Below are positions 22,987 to 35,956 of a stretch of DNA of 64,000 nt, one piece after another. The stretch covers positions 88,117,902 through 88,181,901 of the forward strand of contig CM053274.1 in the NCBI GenBank assembly GCA_028583415.1. Direction: 5' to 3'. Below the pieces are notes generated by a model. The model was not told the origin of the DNA, ran no database searches, and saw only the letters and a program-made list of their open reading frames with translations. The DNA comes from Protea cynaroides. Its lineage: Eukaryota; Streptophyta; Magnoliopsida; Proteales; Proteaceae. Numbering within the stretch: position 1 is the first letter of the stretch; each line of letters starts with the position of its first letter. Both the position numbers and the translations under genes were made by a program.

Positions 22987-24183
22987 AGTTTAGGAAAAAA
23001 GATTCTCTCCTATCGCCTGACCCACTAGTTGATGCATCACAATCCATCCGATGGACGACTGACGCAGCTAGACAATAGGAGAAGATCCAGGTCCATAGCC
23101 TTATCCCTACTTTAGGGAGAGACCATTTCCAAATTCGAACTCATAATAATCATTAAGTTACGCAAAAACAGCATGACAGTTGTGCCAAGGCCCATCCTTC
23201 TTCTTTTTTCTTTCTTTTTTTCTTCTTTAAGGTGAAAATATTATTATCACGAGGTATTACTTTATCTCACAAGACATTTATTTAATTTGTGACATGGAGA
23301 GATGCTATGTCCATTATGACAATTGGATAAAAAGACGTGATTTAGATTAGCCACGTATTAATTTTTTTAGTCTAATAAAATATCCCATCACTCTCATGTA
23401 TGTTTATGCATTTGTATGGGTACTCTTAGCATTACTGTGCACTCTCCAAGCTTTGAGTTAGAATAAACAAATGGTTTAGATTAAAAAAAATGAAAATAGA
23501 TAGTTCATATTTATCTTGTGATTTTTAAATACATCACAAACATCACCTACCACTCACGTTTTTTAAAAACATCACCTACCACCCAAAATTCCCAAACATT
23601 TATCAAAAAGACCCAAAGCGCCTTATGATGGATCCGTTAGTTGCTTATGTTAACAGTTAACAAATTTTGGATTGACATAATACCCTTATTGTAAGGGGAA
23701 AAGTTGAGTTTATCCTTTGTTATTTTTAACCTTACCTTCAAATCATCTTCTTCTTCCTCTCTCTTTCTCTGCAACATTTTATCAAAAAAAAAAATTATGG
23801 ATGACTTGTAGAATTGGTAGCGACGACATACAAGCTTTGCTTCTTCAACCTTCATCCTTCTTCCTTCTCCTTCTCTTTCTCGCTCCTCCCATTAGAACTC
23901 TTAAAAATCCTTTCTCTAAAGTGTTTTATTCGCAGATTCTCTAACAATTCCATTTACAGTTGATTTTGGAAGCATTTAAAACCCCTTATTTTTTCTTCCG
24001 ACCCTTTCCACCATGGAATCAACCTGGAAGCAATAATTTTAGAATCCAGTTGCAGGGAGAGTACTAGAGAAAGAAAGGAGAATGAGACTCAACCCATTCT
24101 CCAATCTTCTCCGTGAGACTGTACCCATTTCATGCATACCACATTTCAATCTCACAACATTTTGAACCCAAACAGACAAACTG
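22987..24183. other. Intergenic stretch upstream of the NHL gene
   Basis: AT-rich sequence without a recognisable gene. There are pyrimidine tracts near 23200-23230 and 23745-23775. Confidence 0.5.
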
Positions 24184-24816
24184 ATGACAACAGAGTACCT
24201 CCATATCTCAGACATGGAACTACAACAAGACCTACCCAAACTCCGCCATAGTCGTGCTACAAGATGTATTTTAATCTTCCTCCTCATCCTCTTCCTCTTC
24301 CTAACCATCATCCTCATTCTTGTATTTACCATTTTCAAACCCAAAAACCCAACGACCCAAGTCGTTTCAGTCACATTGGAAGGCATCTCACCACGAGTCT
24401 TACTTCCACAATTCAAGGTCGATCTCAACATAACACTAGACCTCCAGATCATGGTTCACAATCCTAATTATGCAAGCTTCAAGCACGACACAGGCGCAGC
24501 CTTCCTATACTATAATGGTACTCAGGTAGTTGTGGTAGATATCTCTCCAGGCATTGTTCCTGCAACTGGATCTGAAATTATTGCTTCCAGGTTGACACTC
24601 GTGACCAATCGTTTCATCTCTAAAAATTCTGCATTGATTAAGGATGTTATGGTAGAAGAATTTGAGCTTGAGACCAAGTTGAATATCCCTGGAGTGGTAA
24701 AATTTTTGGGGATCTTTCAAAAACATGTTGTTAATCTTTCGGATTGCCGGATTGTGGTTGGTGTCTCAAATCTTAAGGTTCAGAGCCGGAAGTGCAATAA
24801 CGAGATCCAATTTTAA
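24184..24816 (+). CDS. NDR1/HIN1-like (NHL) LEA_2-domain membrane protein
   Basis: A single-exon gene of 210 codons. A short basic cytosolic N-terminus (HSRATR) is followed by one long hydrophobic helix (about residues 28-51, rich in Ile, Leu and Phe). An extracytosolic LEA_2 domain then starts around VVSVTLEGIS and includes the family-typical NPNYASFKHDTGAAFLYYNG stretch and a V-EEFELETKLNIPG strand. The length and layout are usual for the LEA hydroxyproline-rich glycoprotein / NHL family, whose members sit in the plasma membrane and act in defence or stress responses; any specific role is unknown. A second in-frame ATG at 24214 could be the start instead. The gene looks intact. Confidence 0.85.
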   Translation: MTTEYLHISDMELQQDLPKLRHSRATRCILIFLLILFLFLTIILILVFTIFKPKNPTTQVVSVTLEGISPRVLLPQFKVDLNITLDLQIMVHNPNYASFKHDTGAAFLYYNGTQVVVVDISPGIVPATGSEIIASRLTLVTNRFISKNSALIKDVMVEEFELETKLNIPGVVKFLGIFQKHVVNLSDCRIVVGVSNLKVQSRKCNNEIQF

Positions 24817-25207
24817 TGTCATAAACTCTTTTGTTCTTATATGGATGTAGTAGCAGGATCGTATGTTATGATGATCTTATCCTCCTCAATCATGTTCCGC
24901 AACTCGTCTTCTGTAGCAACGTGCCCTTGGCTCCCCATGATTGAACCCAGTTCAGACCAAGAAATCCCTCGTTCGCCATTAAAGAGAGAGAATCGTTTGA
25001 GTTGCAAGCTTCAGCTTTCAGTTTGGAGGAAGTTTCTAACCAAGGGTTTTGGGAGTTCAATAAAAAAGATTGCAGAAAAGATTATCAAGGAAGTTGGGTG
25101 ATAGTTGATGTTTTCTCAGTTTAAAATGAGAAGGGTATAAATGTCTAGATAAAATTTCAACTCTCTTCCATCAGTTAATGGGGTAATGTTTGGAAATTTT
25201 GGCTGGT
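24817..25207. other. 3' flank of the NHL gene
   Basis: An 86-codon open frame at 24841-25101 shows no family signature, so I treat this as 3' flanking sequence. Confidence 0.4.
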
Positions 25208-25212
25208 AGGTG

Positions 25213-25682
25213 TGTTAGATAATTATGTGTTTAAGGTTTCAATGAAACTCATTCCAATCACATACAGTTGCCCTAGAACACAATAGAGAAGCCATAAACT
25301 ATGAATCATAAAGACATACCTGTTTATAGAGAGATTAATTCCATACGTTCATTGACGCTCCAAGCTTTGATCGAAATCCCTCGGCTACAGTCTTCCACAG
25401 CCTCCAGAGGATATCTTGACGTCTCTTGCTAATGGGTGCAGAGAACTGATTAACTGTGGCTGTGGGGACTCTAACCCTGTATTTATAGAATACAGATGTA
25501 ACCCTAAAACCCTTCCCACAATAGAATTAGGGTTACCAAAACTCTTCCCACAATAGAATTAGGGTTACCAAACCTATCTCATACCATGTGACAAACCAAA
25601 TCAAACCGGTTATACCGTATCAATCAAACTCCCACTGAATTAACTAGTTTAGGTAATTAATTAAGCCCACATAAATCTAACA
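25213..25682 (+). mobile_element. Solo LTR, 470 bp
   Basis: The ends are TGTTAGAT and ATCTAACA, with a 5-bp direct repeat AGGTG at 25208-25212 and 25683-25687. There is no coding capacity. The ends and duplication size fit an LTR retrotransposon (Copia or Gypsy not determined); the orientation is not certain. Confidence 0.78.
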
Positions 25683-26384
25683 AGGTGATGTTTTATAAAA
25701 TGTTGGTGGCATATTTGGGTACTATGTGAAAATTTCCCTAAAATTGAATAACATATTTTCCATTTCATCAACTAATTTTGAGTCCAATACAAATTTACAA
25801 TATCTAAGTGTTACTCAAATTATGTGCAAAGTTAATTCTATATGATATAGTTCGGGAAAAGTTTTTCAAACCAGTTTACCTCTCAGGTAAGGAGACCAAT
25901 GATCATTTATATAAAAAAAGACCCATGAATTGGAGTATCTCACCCTTAAAAAAGTGCAGTCTTTTTTCATGTTCGAAATTTTCATAATGCCCCTCTTTTT
26001 CATCTTTTCCATCCAACCACTCATAAAAACTCATTTTTAAAAACTTCCTCCATTCAACCCCCTCCCCTAGTTTTATTGTTGAACTAACAAAGGAAGGAAC
26101 ACTATCCATGGCCGTGATGGGAATCTAAAATTTAAATGTGGTCTCTAAAGTGGGTTTCGAGCTTCACTTTGTCAGAAGGACCAAACCATCCCTTATGAAA
26201 TATAAGCGTATTATAAATGTATGGAGCAGGGTTCAAGTATATGGAATTAGACATGGGAATCAACTCCACCGATTCCGATGATAGTGAGTTTGGGTATGGA
26301 AAAAAAAACATGTATGGATACATGCGGATATTAAACATACATAAATATCAATAATATATACTTTAAAAAATCGATGCTAAAAAA

Positions 26385-27340
26385 TATACAACAACAACAA
26401 CAACAAAACTTTATACCAACTAAATAGGGTCAGGTACATGGATTCTTGTCCTCCAATCATCTTTGTTTGATGTTATACTTAAATCAAAGCCTAAACTATG
26501 CATGTCTTTCTCCACCACCTCCCCTAGAGTCATCTTAGTTTTACCCCACAACTCTTTTAGATCATTCAATTAATATGTATCAAATCATTCTTCCATACTA
26601 GAGCATCTAACGGCCACCGTTGAACATGATCATACCATCTTAAACGAGTTTCTCATAACTTATCATGTATCTGAACTGCTCCAAAATCAACTCTAACTTA
26701 CTTTATCCTTTCTAGTTTTGTCATACATCCATTTCAACATTCCCATCTCATATTCTCAACTACATTAAGTTTATGTATATAATGCTTCTTAACTGCCCAA
26801 CATTCTGCACCATACATCATATATAGCTGGTCGAATGACTGTTCTATAAATTTTTTTTGAAGTTTTAAACGAATACGCAGATCACACAACACTCCAAGCA
26901 TCTCTCCACTTCATTCATCCTATTTTAGTCCTTTGTGAAACATAATTCTCTATATCACCTTCTTTATTTATGATTGAACTTAGATACTTAAAATTTTTAT
27001 TGAAGTTACATACCATATACTCAATCTTCGTTCTATTTATCTTAAAACTTTTAACTCCAATGTTGATCTCCATAGCTCCAACTTAGTATTAATTCCTATT
27101 TTTCTTTCATCCACTAAAACAATACCACCAGCAAAAAACATGTACCAAGGAATTTCATATTGAATGTCTCTGGTTAAGTCATCCATAAAAAAGGCAAACA
27201 AATAAAGACTTAAAGCCAATAATTGATGTAACCCAATTGTAATTGGGAATTCACTCCCTTGACCCGTCACTGTTCTCACACTAGTCACCACATTATAATA
27301 TATGTCTTTAACTTATCCACATATGTGGTCTATCAAGCCC
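26385..27340 (-). mobile_element. RTE-type non-LTR retrotransposon, 3' fragment
   Basis: Read on the minus strand, the fragment carries the end of a reverse transcriptase (GLHQLLALSLYLFAFFMDDL, IPWYM, LVDE, KLELWRSTLE). The fragment ends in a (TTG)n tail, seen as CAACAACAACAACAA near 26391-26405. That tail and the reverse transcriptase sequence fit the plant RTE clade. The catalytic FADD box reads FAGG, and there are frame breaks downstream, so it is dead and truncated at the 5' end. Confidence 0.78.
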
Positions 27341-30300
27341 CTTTTTTGAGCCCACCTAGTTTTTCTTTAAACCAACCCGGTTTCGAAACAAATGCCTATG
27401 TTTTACATTCTTAATAAGAACATACACATGCATACAAATTAGGATTCCAATTAACTAGAGTATTACATCACCTCTACATGAATAGAGCGAATCCCTAAAC
27501 ATTTGAGCACCAAGTTCCTTAAGTGATCCTTATGTGTTGTTATGTTCTTTTGTCTTGAGGTTTTGGTTTTTAAAGTCATACTAGTTTGAGCATAATCTTG
27601 CACTTTTAAGGGATCAGGTAATGAAGTATATGATTATTAAGGAATGAGTGGATGTTTTTCTTAGAGGTAAAACTCTAGGTGTAGGGAGAATCTATGGTAT
27701 TAAGAATAGTGTTCAGTGGCACAATGATAAGTATTGTGATTTTCATATTTTTATTTCCTTTGCACTATCCTTTTTAATGTGTTTTATGCCTTATTGAACT
27801 GAATATGATGAATTTTATTAATTTCACATATATTATAGACATTGTGAATTAATTGTTAAAAGATAAGAAAATTTCAGCATTCTTAATATTGACGTTTTAA
27901 GTTTCATGCAGATTTTTGACGTGAAAAGAGTTCCAGAATTAAAAAGTTGTCTTCAGTAAAGTTGTAGAGGACATCTCAAGCTTTACGAAATGGTATTATG
28001 AAGAAAAATATGAGTTCATTTGGGCCTCCAAACGTTGTTTCAAAGTCTGACACGAAAATCTAACCGAATCCAAATTGGAGTAGCCATCTGATATGATTAA
28101 AGCATTCAACGGTGGATGTAAATTCCATAAAGAATCTCCTAATCAAGTTAGGAAACCTAAACCTACAATAGAAGACTCCAAAAAAGAAAAGAAGACTCTA
28201 CAATTTCAGAATTCTAAATAAAGAAGGACTCCTAAACAAAGAAGGAATCATACACAAAGAATGAATTATAAGTTACAAAGGATTGCCATGTTTTATATAT
28301 AAAGCAGTGTTAACGTAAAATCTCTCTCTCTCTCTTGCTGAAAATTTTTCTATCTCTGAAAGGATTGTAATGTCTAGGTAATCTTCTCATTCAGTTCAAG
28401 GGGATTTTGAAGCCCAAACTCTTGTCAATGGTGTAATCTCTATTCAGTAACGTTGTTCTTCTTCTATCTTTTATTGGAATTGCTTATGTTATTCTTTTCT
28501 CTTTAATTATGATATTTGTATGAATAATTCAGTAATGGCCTGCTGAATCAGTTAGATTAATATTAATTGCTAGATCTAGAATCTGTGATACGTAATCGTC
28601 CTGATTCTAATCACAAGTAGCAAACAGTGGTAGATGATTATGTCCAAGTTTTTGTCTCATCATTGTGAATAATATAACCTAAGTTAAATAATCCCCGCTT
28701 GTGTGTGATTGTTGCTTAGATTGATCTGTTTTTCACCCTCTTAATGCTGCCATTAAATTAAACATTGAGAGCTTATTCAGTGTTGTTCAATGGTTAGATC
28801 TCTCTGAAGAGCTTGTTTCAGTTGAGGTACTTAAGGAAAAACTCGGGTAACAGAGCTTATTGTTATCTAGGGTCTTTAATTCTAATTGGAAGGAAGAGAT
28901 TAACGTTGCGATTAATTTTACTCATTTCATGTGTGGGTGGATATTGAACCAAGAACTGAATTTTCTCATCTAATTATCTTCCTATTTAAATTCTGTCTGT
29001 TTACTTTCAATTTGATTCAAACAACCAAATCCCCCCTTGTTATTGTGTTTAATTAGCATTAATTAATATATTTAGTTTGAGTAAAATATAAATTTTAATC
29101 AATTTATTCTCTGTGTGATCGACCTTTGCTTATCCTATTACAGTTTATTAATCAGATCAGTAAAGAAATATTTAATTAAATTGGTGCATTCGACATGCTA
29201 CCACACAACTCCTTTTTTTTCTTATGAAATCTGGTAGCACAACTCAGCCCCTCAAAATTTCTAACATAATATTTCATGTTCCAATTCCTTCTTAATTATA
29301 CGTTCTTTTTTTTGCTAAAAATTTTATTTCCCAAGTGGAGAGTGAGATCTTTATCCATTCTAACTTCTCATAATTTTAAGATGGGGACCGGAATGAGATT
29401 GATTTCTATCCAATCTGAACTTTCCTTAGTTCTAGTAATTACTCTGAAATCCGATTCCTTGGGTTGCCGGTTTGCTGAATCAGTTAAGATGAATTGAAGT
29501 GTCTAAGTAACAACTCTATAAGTGTATTTATAATATGTGATATACATAAAAATAGTCCACAGTGGGTGGTCAACACGAGGTAGAGGCACATTAGGGAATT
29601 AGATCAAGGGCAATATAGTCCTAAAGGAATTGCAGATCCCCAAAGCAATGGCCCTACATCCTTGACTATTGCCACTCACGATTAGGGTTACTCCTCCATC
29701 ATTATTTTATGAAAACAATAGGAATATTTGACTCACTACTCTTTCTACTCTCAGTATTTTATATCAGACTTAAGCATAGGAGAGTCATCCTCAGACCCAG
29801 GTCAAACCCTCTATTGCTTGATTATGATTCGTTGAAGTGCAAGTCTCCCCACTGACATGTGGTTTAGATTCCAACAGCAACCATAAGTGACCTTTTTCTG
29901 TTCTTCTTCTTTCTTTCTTTTTTATTTTTTTTTATTTTTTATTATACATTAATGTCTTATTCCCAAAAGTTCTCTCGATCAAAGGCAAAAAGAGATTTCT
30001 CAAAGTTATTACAAAGTGACTTATCATTATAGCATTATTAGGTACCACAGTCTAACATGTTTTTTGAATACATATGTGAAATGACAAGAATTTATTTTCA
30101 TTAAAAAAAGGTGTTATATTTGAAAGGCAAAAAAAATAAGGTTACAACTAATTTGACACCTTAGGAGGTAGCAATAAGAAAATCCTTTACTAAGGCTGCA
30201 TTTGGTATACATTTTTGGACTGTATACTTTCTAAAATGGAGAATACAGTCTTAATATATAATGAAAATGGCTTAAAGAACAAGCCAACAAGACAATTCTA

Positions 30301-30509
30301 TTCTGAGTTTAGTACGTCGATTGAACTAAAGAATGTTTTGTCACAAATTCTACGATCCAAACAAGAATGTATATATCAGACATTGTTTTGTCATCTCAAG
30401 TTTTGTTCTTAACCAAAAATGCATTCCAAAAATGCATACTAAACACAACCTAATTAGTTAAATAAATAGATAAAATTTGCAAATGAATAAATGCCTCATC
30501 AACATCAAC

Positions 30510-30572
<63 letters not shown>

Positions 30573-30808
30573 TTAATGCATCATCAACATCAACACTCAT
30601 ATATATGATTTTACTCATGCCTTAAACAAATTCCTCTCACTTAACCCACTCTCCTCATAACAACAGAAAAAAAAAAGTACTTGATCTTACCACAAAAAAA
30701 AAGTACTTTATTTTATACTACTGATTCAGGGTTCAACTTCAAAGGGAAAAAAATGCAGAAAGAGAAGGAGAAATCCATCCATCTTGCGAACAATCTGATC
30801 AAGACTCT
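27341..30808. other. Intergenic stretch with no gene seen
   Basis: No coding region can be supported. The part from about 27.9 to 29.2 kb has non-coding text resembling transposon untranslated sequence, but I found no LTR pair or target duplication. An AT microsatellite lies at 30514-30569, flanked on both sides by a copy of a CATCAACATCAAC-containing sequence. Confidence 0.45.
30514..30569. repeat. AT microsatellite between two short direct repeats
   Basis: About 28 AT units. The flanks ATGCCTCATCAACATCAACT and ATGCATCATCAACATCAACA are near-identical. Confidence 0.9.
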
Positions 30809-31316
30809 TCAACGCCTTTCTAGCTGACAGAATTGGCAGTCAGTGACCCACATATGCTGACCCTTCATGGATTCAGACTGATGATGAAAGCAATTGAGAT
30901 GGAAATAATGGCCACATGATCGTTTTGAAACAGTTGGATTAGCAATAGATACAGTCTGGTAACAGTATATGCAACTTAATCTCAAATCTGCAAAACCAAA
31001 ACAAATTTGTTAAACAATTACTATTGTTGTATCCAAATTAATATTTTGGAGAGGAAGAACAGATACCAATCAAGTGAGGGCGAGGATGTAACTGGCCAAG
31101 AACAGTATCATTCTGGTGCCCTTGAGATGAAAGGTTACTTCCAATGTTAGGGTTGAGTAATGGGCGAGCAATATTCTCATTCTCATGCCCTTGGAATAGA
31201 AAATGTGTCACTTCTGAAGGACTTAAGATATCAGCAATATTTTCAATCAGCTTGAGTTCATCAATGGCTGCATGAGAAACAAGTTTGCAAAAACCATAAG
31301 TATCACATGCTAAATA

Positions 31317-31359
<43 letters not shown>

Positions 31360-31826
31360 ATGAAAAAAGGGCAGTAACTAGTGAACGAGGTTACCACCAT
31401 TGTGGGGTCCTAGGATGGGTTAATGTATGCAGCCTTAACCATTGCTTGGTAGAGAGGCTGTTGTCATATTCGAACCAATGACCACTAAGTTGAACAAAGC
31501 GTTAGTGCCCCTACTCTCTCCCTCTCTAAAAATTATTAGGGAAAGTTTCATTTGCACACTCCGATCGGTTATGTTTATTAGAAAGGTCTACTACGTGTGG
31601 TAAGATGATGGAGCAATTCTAACTAGTGGCCATGTATTGGTATATGCATCCTTAAAATTTTCAGCAGCAATTAGTGTATTGTCATGCACTCTCCTATAGT
31701 CTAGGTTTTCAAGCTTTATTTTGGCATTTGGATATATCCATTAGGGTTGAAATTTGATACGTAAGCAAGGAACCTTAGGGCTAATCATCTATAAAATTTG
31801 AGCGCCATTTGACACGCCATGAGGCA

Positions 31827-31873
<47 letters not shown>

Positions 31874-32540
31874 TGTGTAAGGACCTATTCTACACTACTA
31901 GCTCGGAGTTACTTTCCCTAAAATTATTGTATGACATATTAAGATATGGGATCGGTTTATGTACACCAATCATGAATGTGCACAGTGAGGGCATCAATCT
32001 TTTGTTGAGGGGATGGTAGTTTTAAGATTACACATCTTCCTCCTTGATTAATCTAACGCTTGAAAGTACGACGGTGCATGACGGTGCATCTACATACACG
32101 GCCATACACAAAACCTTTTGCCTTAAGATATTATAGCTATATATACTCCACTTACCTGGAGGAGCTTGGCAGCTACTGCTACCGTATAGGACAGGCACTT
32201 TTGGCTTACTGCAAGATCCACCCTTAGGTCTCTCAGTTACATGATCAACAGGAGGAGCTTCATGGAACATACTGTATGGGCCTGATGACATTCTTCTACG
32301 ACGGTATAAGGAATTGGCATTTCCTGGAGCGGCATGAACTGAGTTATTATTGTTGCTTCTTTCACCAGTGTTGTTCTGACCGAGTTCAAAAGAAAGACCT
32401 GGTCCAAATGTATTTCCTGATGATGCATTACCACTACTACTGCCAAATACAAAATAACCAACGGGGGGACCTGATCTTGTTGTAGAGTCATTGAGTCCTG
32501 CTCCATCTCTTTCTTCTTCTTTGTGATCTAGATTTTCCAT
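30809..32540 (-). CDS. RING-H2-type protein with long low-complexity N-terminus, three coding exons
   Basis: Exons are 32156-32540, 31067-31267 and 30809-30987 on the minus strand. All junctions have GT/AG and fit in phase, giving 254 residues. The N-terminal 125 residues are rich in Ser, Asn and Gly and have no recognised domain. The extreme C-terminus has zinc ligands C201, C204, C220, H222, H225, C228, C246 and C249, which match the RING-H2 order and spacing (CIYC, CGHYFHLNC, CQFC). RING-H2 proteins are usually E3 ubiquitin ligases, so that activity is inferred. The usual Pro after the last Cys pair is absent (CQFCQLERR) and the chain ends five residues later, so E2 binding is uncertain. 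The start is the ATG directly after a splice acceptor (TGTAG|ATG). Confidence 0.75.
31319..31358. repeat. CT microsatellite
   Basis: Run of CT units in the first coding intron of the RING-H2 gene. Another short CT run lies at 31831-31862. Confidence 0.95.
31393..31505 (-). mobile_element. SINE fragment (Au-like) in an intron of the RING-H2 gene
   Basis: The minus strand reads GTGGTCATTGGTTCGAATAT (B-box region), then an ACAGCCTCTC block and GGCTGCATACATTA. These correspond in order to the SINEs at 4834-4994 and 56987-57137. It is diverged, and no target duplication was found. Confidence 0.6.
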
Positions 32541-33333
32541 CTACATTCACCATTGTCAGGTTTCATCAATATCATTTAAATTTTCCAAATTAACAGGGAT
32601 ATTAGAACATATCAAGACCTACAAATTGAAAAGAACAAAAAAAAAATTTTTTTTTTTATTTTTTTTCTCTCCTCAAAGAATTATGGCGCTTGGTCATAGA
32701 GACTTTTCCTTTAAAACAACCCTATGAAGAAATATAAGGAGAATCGATCATGATCTCCTAGGAAGCCTGCAGCACTCAACTGGTAGGTTTCCAAATAACT
32801 GTGCTAGCAGTTGTCTTTTAGATACCCATTATCTGTTGATGCTAAGAAAAGAGAAGAGAAATAGACATAAAAAGTGATTCTTGTGTTTTTTTTTTTTTTG
32901 CTTTTTTTTTCTTGACATCCAAACATCTTCATAGTTACTGCCATACACCCACAGCGAAAAAACCATCACATTGGCATCATGTTCATAAGATTGATGTTAT
33001 AGAGAGTGAAACTCAATATTAGTCAATGCTCACACCTTATATTTCTCTACAAGAGCCAATCAACCATACCAGCCCAGACCAAACAACACTCAAACAATCC
33101 ACATAAGAAACCCAAAACCCAAGAGAGTGGTGATCCAGTCAGAGTAGATCCATAGTCGATGGCTATTACCACACAGAAACCCACTATTTCAGAATTTTTT
33201 TCATCTAAGATTGATGAAACAAAGTGGTGTTCTAACTAAGAGTAAGAGAGAGATCTAGAGAGAGAGAGTTCTTACAAAGTGAAGAAACCTAAAATCATGT
33301 AGAGCATAGAGAGAGAGAGAGAGAGAGAAGTAC

Positions 33334-33440
33334 CTGTTTCAATAACTAGGAGGTTCTGGCTGAGATTCAAGCTATTATTCCAAGCTTCATCTCCTGCAAG
33401 TTTTTCTTCCTCTAGCTGCTCCCTTTTATCCTTGTTCTCC
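33334..33440 (-). other. Probable 5' leader exon of the RING-H2 gene
   Basis: A donor GAAACAG|GTACTT at 33334 pairs with the acceptor TGTAG just before the ATG at 32540. The leader contains a short upstream ORF (ATG at 33390, seven codons, stop ending 33367). A GA repeat follows the donor inside the intron. The outer limit is a guess. Confidence 0.4.
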
Positions 33441-35050
33441 TTTGATATAGAAGACGTAAATACAACTATTTAGTAAGATTAGATACCATGAATATAAAAT
33501 CTCCAGTACGTATCTCCCAATATTAGTCTTTTACTTACTAAATGGGGAAGGGAGAGATTATATCTGTTTATTTACCTACTCAAACTTCCTTATAAAGAGT
33601 CAAGACGGCTCAAACGCTAGATTTCTTCTTTAAATAAATATATATGAAATTATAGATGTTTACTTTTAGTAAGAGTCTCTAATCCTTTTCCAATTATAAT
33701 TCTAATAAAAACGAACGTGAGAGAGAGACAAGACACCCAGACTTATGGGCTCTTTTGGTCTCAAAATAAATAATTATTATTTAAAAGGGGAATCATGCCC
33801 ATGGGCGTCATTTTTCCTCACCATAATCTAGTGGGGTTTTTTTTTTTTCCTGTAGTGTGGGACTCATCTCTAGAGTGGATCTGCTTGACATGGACACGGT
33901 GATGGGATCTCAAAGAGGATACAAGTATCTGTATATAGCTGAAGTATTCTCGTTTTTTTTTTTCTAATAACATGTTAAATCCTCTCCCCCCTACTCCTTG
34001 GATGATCAGGATTTGATCCAAGATTGGTCCCGACCACAATGATACGATCTCAATGATCTGGATCCATCGGTATTGGCCTTGATTGGGTCAGAGAGGTCCA
34101 AATTTTACCATTTTTGGATCAGCGCAAAAATCGGCCCGTATTAATTTTTTATTGCCCTGTCTGTTTCGTTGTAAATTTATCCATGCATATTTTCTTCGGT
34201 GTACAAGTTTCTTACTTTTTCAATGCCTTTCTTTGCATTTAACATTAAAACAAAACAAATCGAAAAATCTATTTTTACTTTCTATAGAACGAACTCTGTA
34301 ATTAAACACATTACATTGTTTATCTTATGTTTACTGGCCTTTCATCGACACAAACAACGGCGCCTATATGGAAAATGCCTCCTCTATACCTATCACTTTC
34401 CAGTCTTGTGGATTGATAAAACTCATACATATAAAACTCACCATGTATGAGTTTTATCATTTGATTTTTCAAAAGGCGCTGATTGCATTACTTCTAAATA
34501 TTTTTTTTTAAAATTTAACCATGTATACATAATGATGTGGCCAACATGTTCACCAACTCTAAGACTTTAACTTTATAATTACATGGACAAAATGTCCACC
34601 AAATATGGACCTCACATACAAGGGGAGGAAGGAAGGGAGGGAGGGGCCGTTGAGAGGTTCATTCTTATATAGCTAGACTAGGAAAGCAATGTGAAACGAC
34701 AAATCAAATATCTACCATGTGACATGTTGGATAAGTCCAAATTTTTGTAGATGAGACTTGTTCACATATTTAAGTTTATATATATTTGGGAGTTGGCAAA
34801 GTGTCAAAATAAAACTTTAAAAATCTGTAGAAAAAAATGAATATTTGAAAAATAACTACAAAGAAATGGACTCAAAACAGTCACCATAGTGGTGAATTAA
34901 GAAGTTTCAATAATCTTTTGATTGCCCCTTGTTTTATCCCTAAAAGTTATTTAAGATAAAGGTAAAATAGGATTTTCTGACTTATATCATTATATCATTG
35001 TCTTGCATATTGTTCGAATACACATATGGAAGGAAAGGATTTATCCCCGT

Positions 35051-35114
<64 letters not shown>

Positions 35115-35639
35115 TAGAAGGATAAAAAGGAAATGTTACGTTTTTTTTTTCCACAAAACCATGGTACACCGTCAATTCCATGCGTTGCCGCTCAGCATAG
35201 GATCCTTAAGCGTCATTTGTCCTTTTCCCCTCATGAACCATGAAATGATGAAAGTTGAAGGAGCTCGTTGCACTCCAGCCGTTGGATCATTGACTTCACC
35301 AACTCTAGACCGCACCCCATTGAAGTAGCCATGGATATCCTCTGTTACACAAAATCATCCCTTAGGCATGTAGTTTCTCCATCTTTAATGACATGACTTG
35401 TCTGTTTTGCTTAGTTGCTTTCAGTTTGTTATTTTCGACCTAAGTACATAAATAGATCAGCTCATATGACGGATGCGAGTTGACTTTCATGTGCAAGAGG
35501 ATGATCATCTCATTGGTTGAGTTTTAATTCAAAAGAAGCACAGAAAATGATTGAAAATAGTGTTTGATATGTATTCTTATTCTTGGATTATAAAATAAAT
35601 ATATGGATTTAGGATTCTCTATTACATAGATCAACGAAC
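33441..35639. other. Intergenic stretch with AT repeat, no gene seen
   Basis: AT-rich DNA upstream of the RING-H2 gene. An AT microsatellite occupies 35052-35111. The small ORFs here have no family signature. Confidence 0.5.
35052..35111. repeat. AT microsatellite
   Basis: About 30 AT units. Confidence 0.95.
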
Positions 35640-35644
35640 CAACC

Positions 35645-35948
35645 TAAAATGATTTGAGTTACAAAATGTTTCACTGTGATGCTTTCAATGTATCCAGTGC
35701 TACTCTTTTATAGACTTCTTATGGATATACATCTATAATTGTGTCCATGAAATCATGGATAAATTTAAGGGATTTGGTTACGTAAATCCAGGGATCCCAA
35801 TGACAGAGATTATGCAAGGAATGTTCTTAAGGGATTTGGTTAGGTGAATCCAAGGATCCCAATCATAGAGAGAGTGTACAAGGAATGTCTTAACTAATTG
35901 GATTGCTGAGTTGGTCTTGGTAGGTGAGGCGGTAAGTGAGGCTTATTG
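35645..35948 (-). repeat. 3' LTR of Copia copy 2
   Basis: This 304-bp LTR runs from TAAAATGATTTGAG to GGCTTATTG. Its last bases differ from the right copy (GGCTTAACA), so the terminal TG read on the minus strand is lost here. Confidence 0.88.
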
Positions 35949-35956
35949 TCCCCCCC

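Noticed and set aside
24841..25101. 86-codon frame downstream of the NHL gene
   Set aside because: No family signature and no sign of independent signals; treated as 3' flank.
27900..29220. Possible non-coding LTR element
   Set aside because: Composition is suggestive, but there are no matching repeats, primer site or coding remnants.
30514..31358. Array of short repeats considered as CRISPR-like
   Set aside because: These are AT and CT microsatellites in plant DNA without spacers.
35026..35328. 100-codon frame starting in an AT microsatellite
   Set aside because: The N-terminal part is Ile-Tyr repeats from the microsatellite, with nothing recognisable after it.
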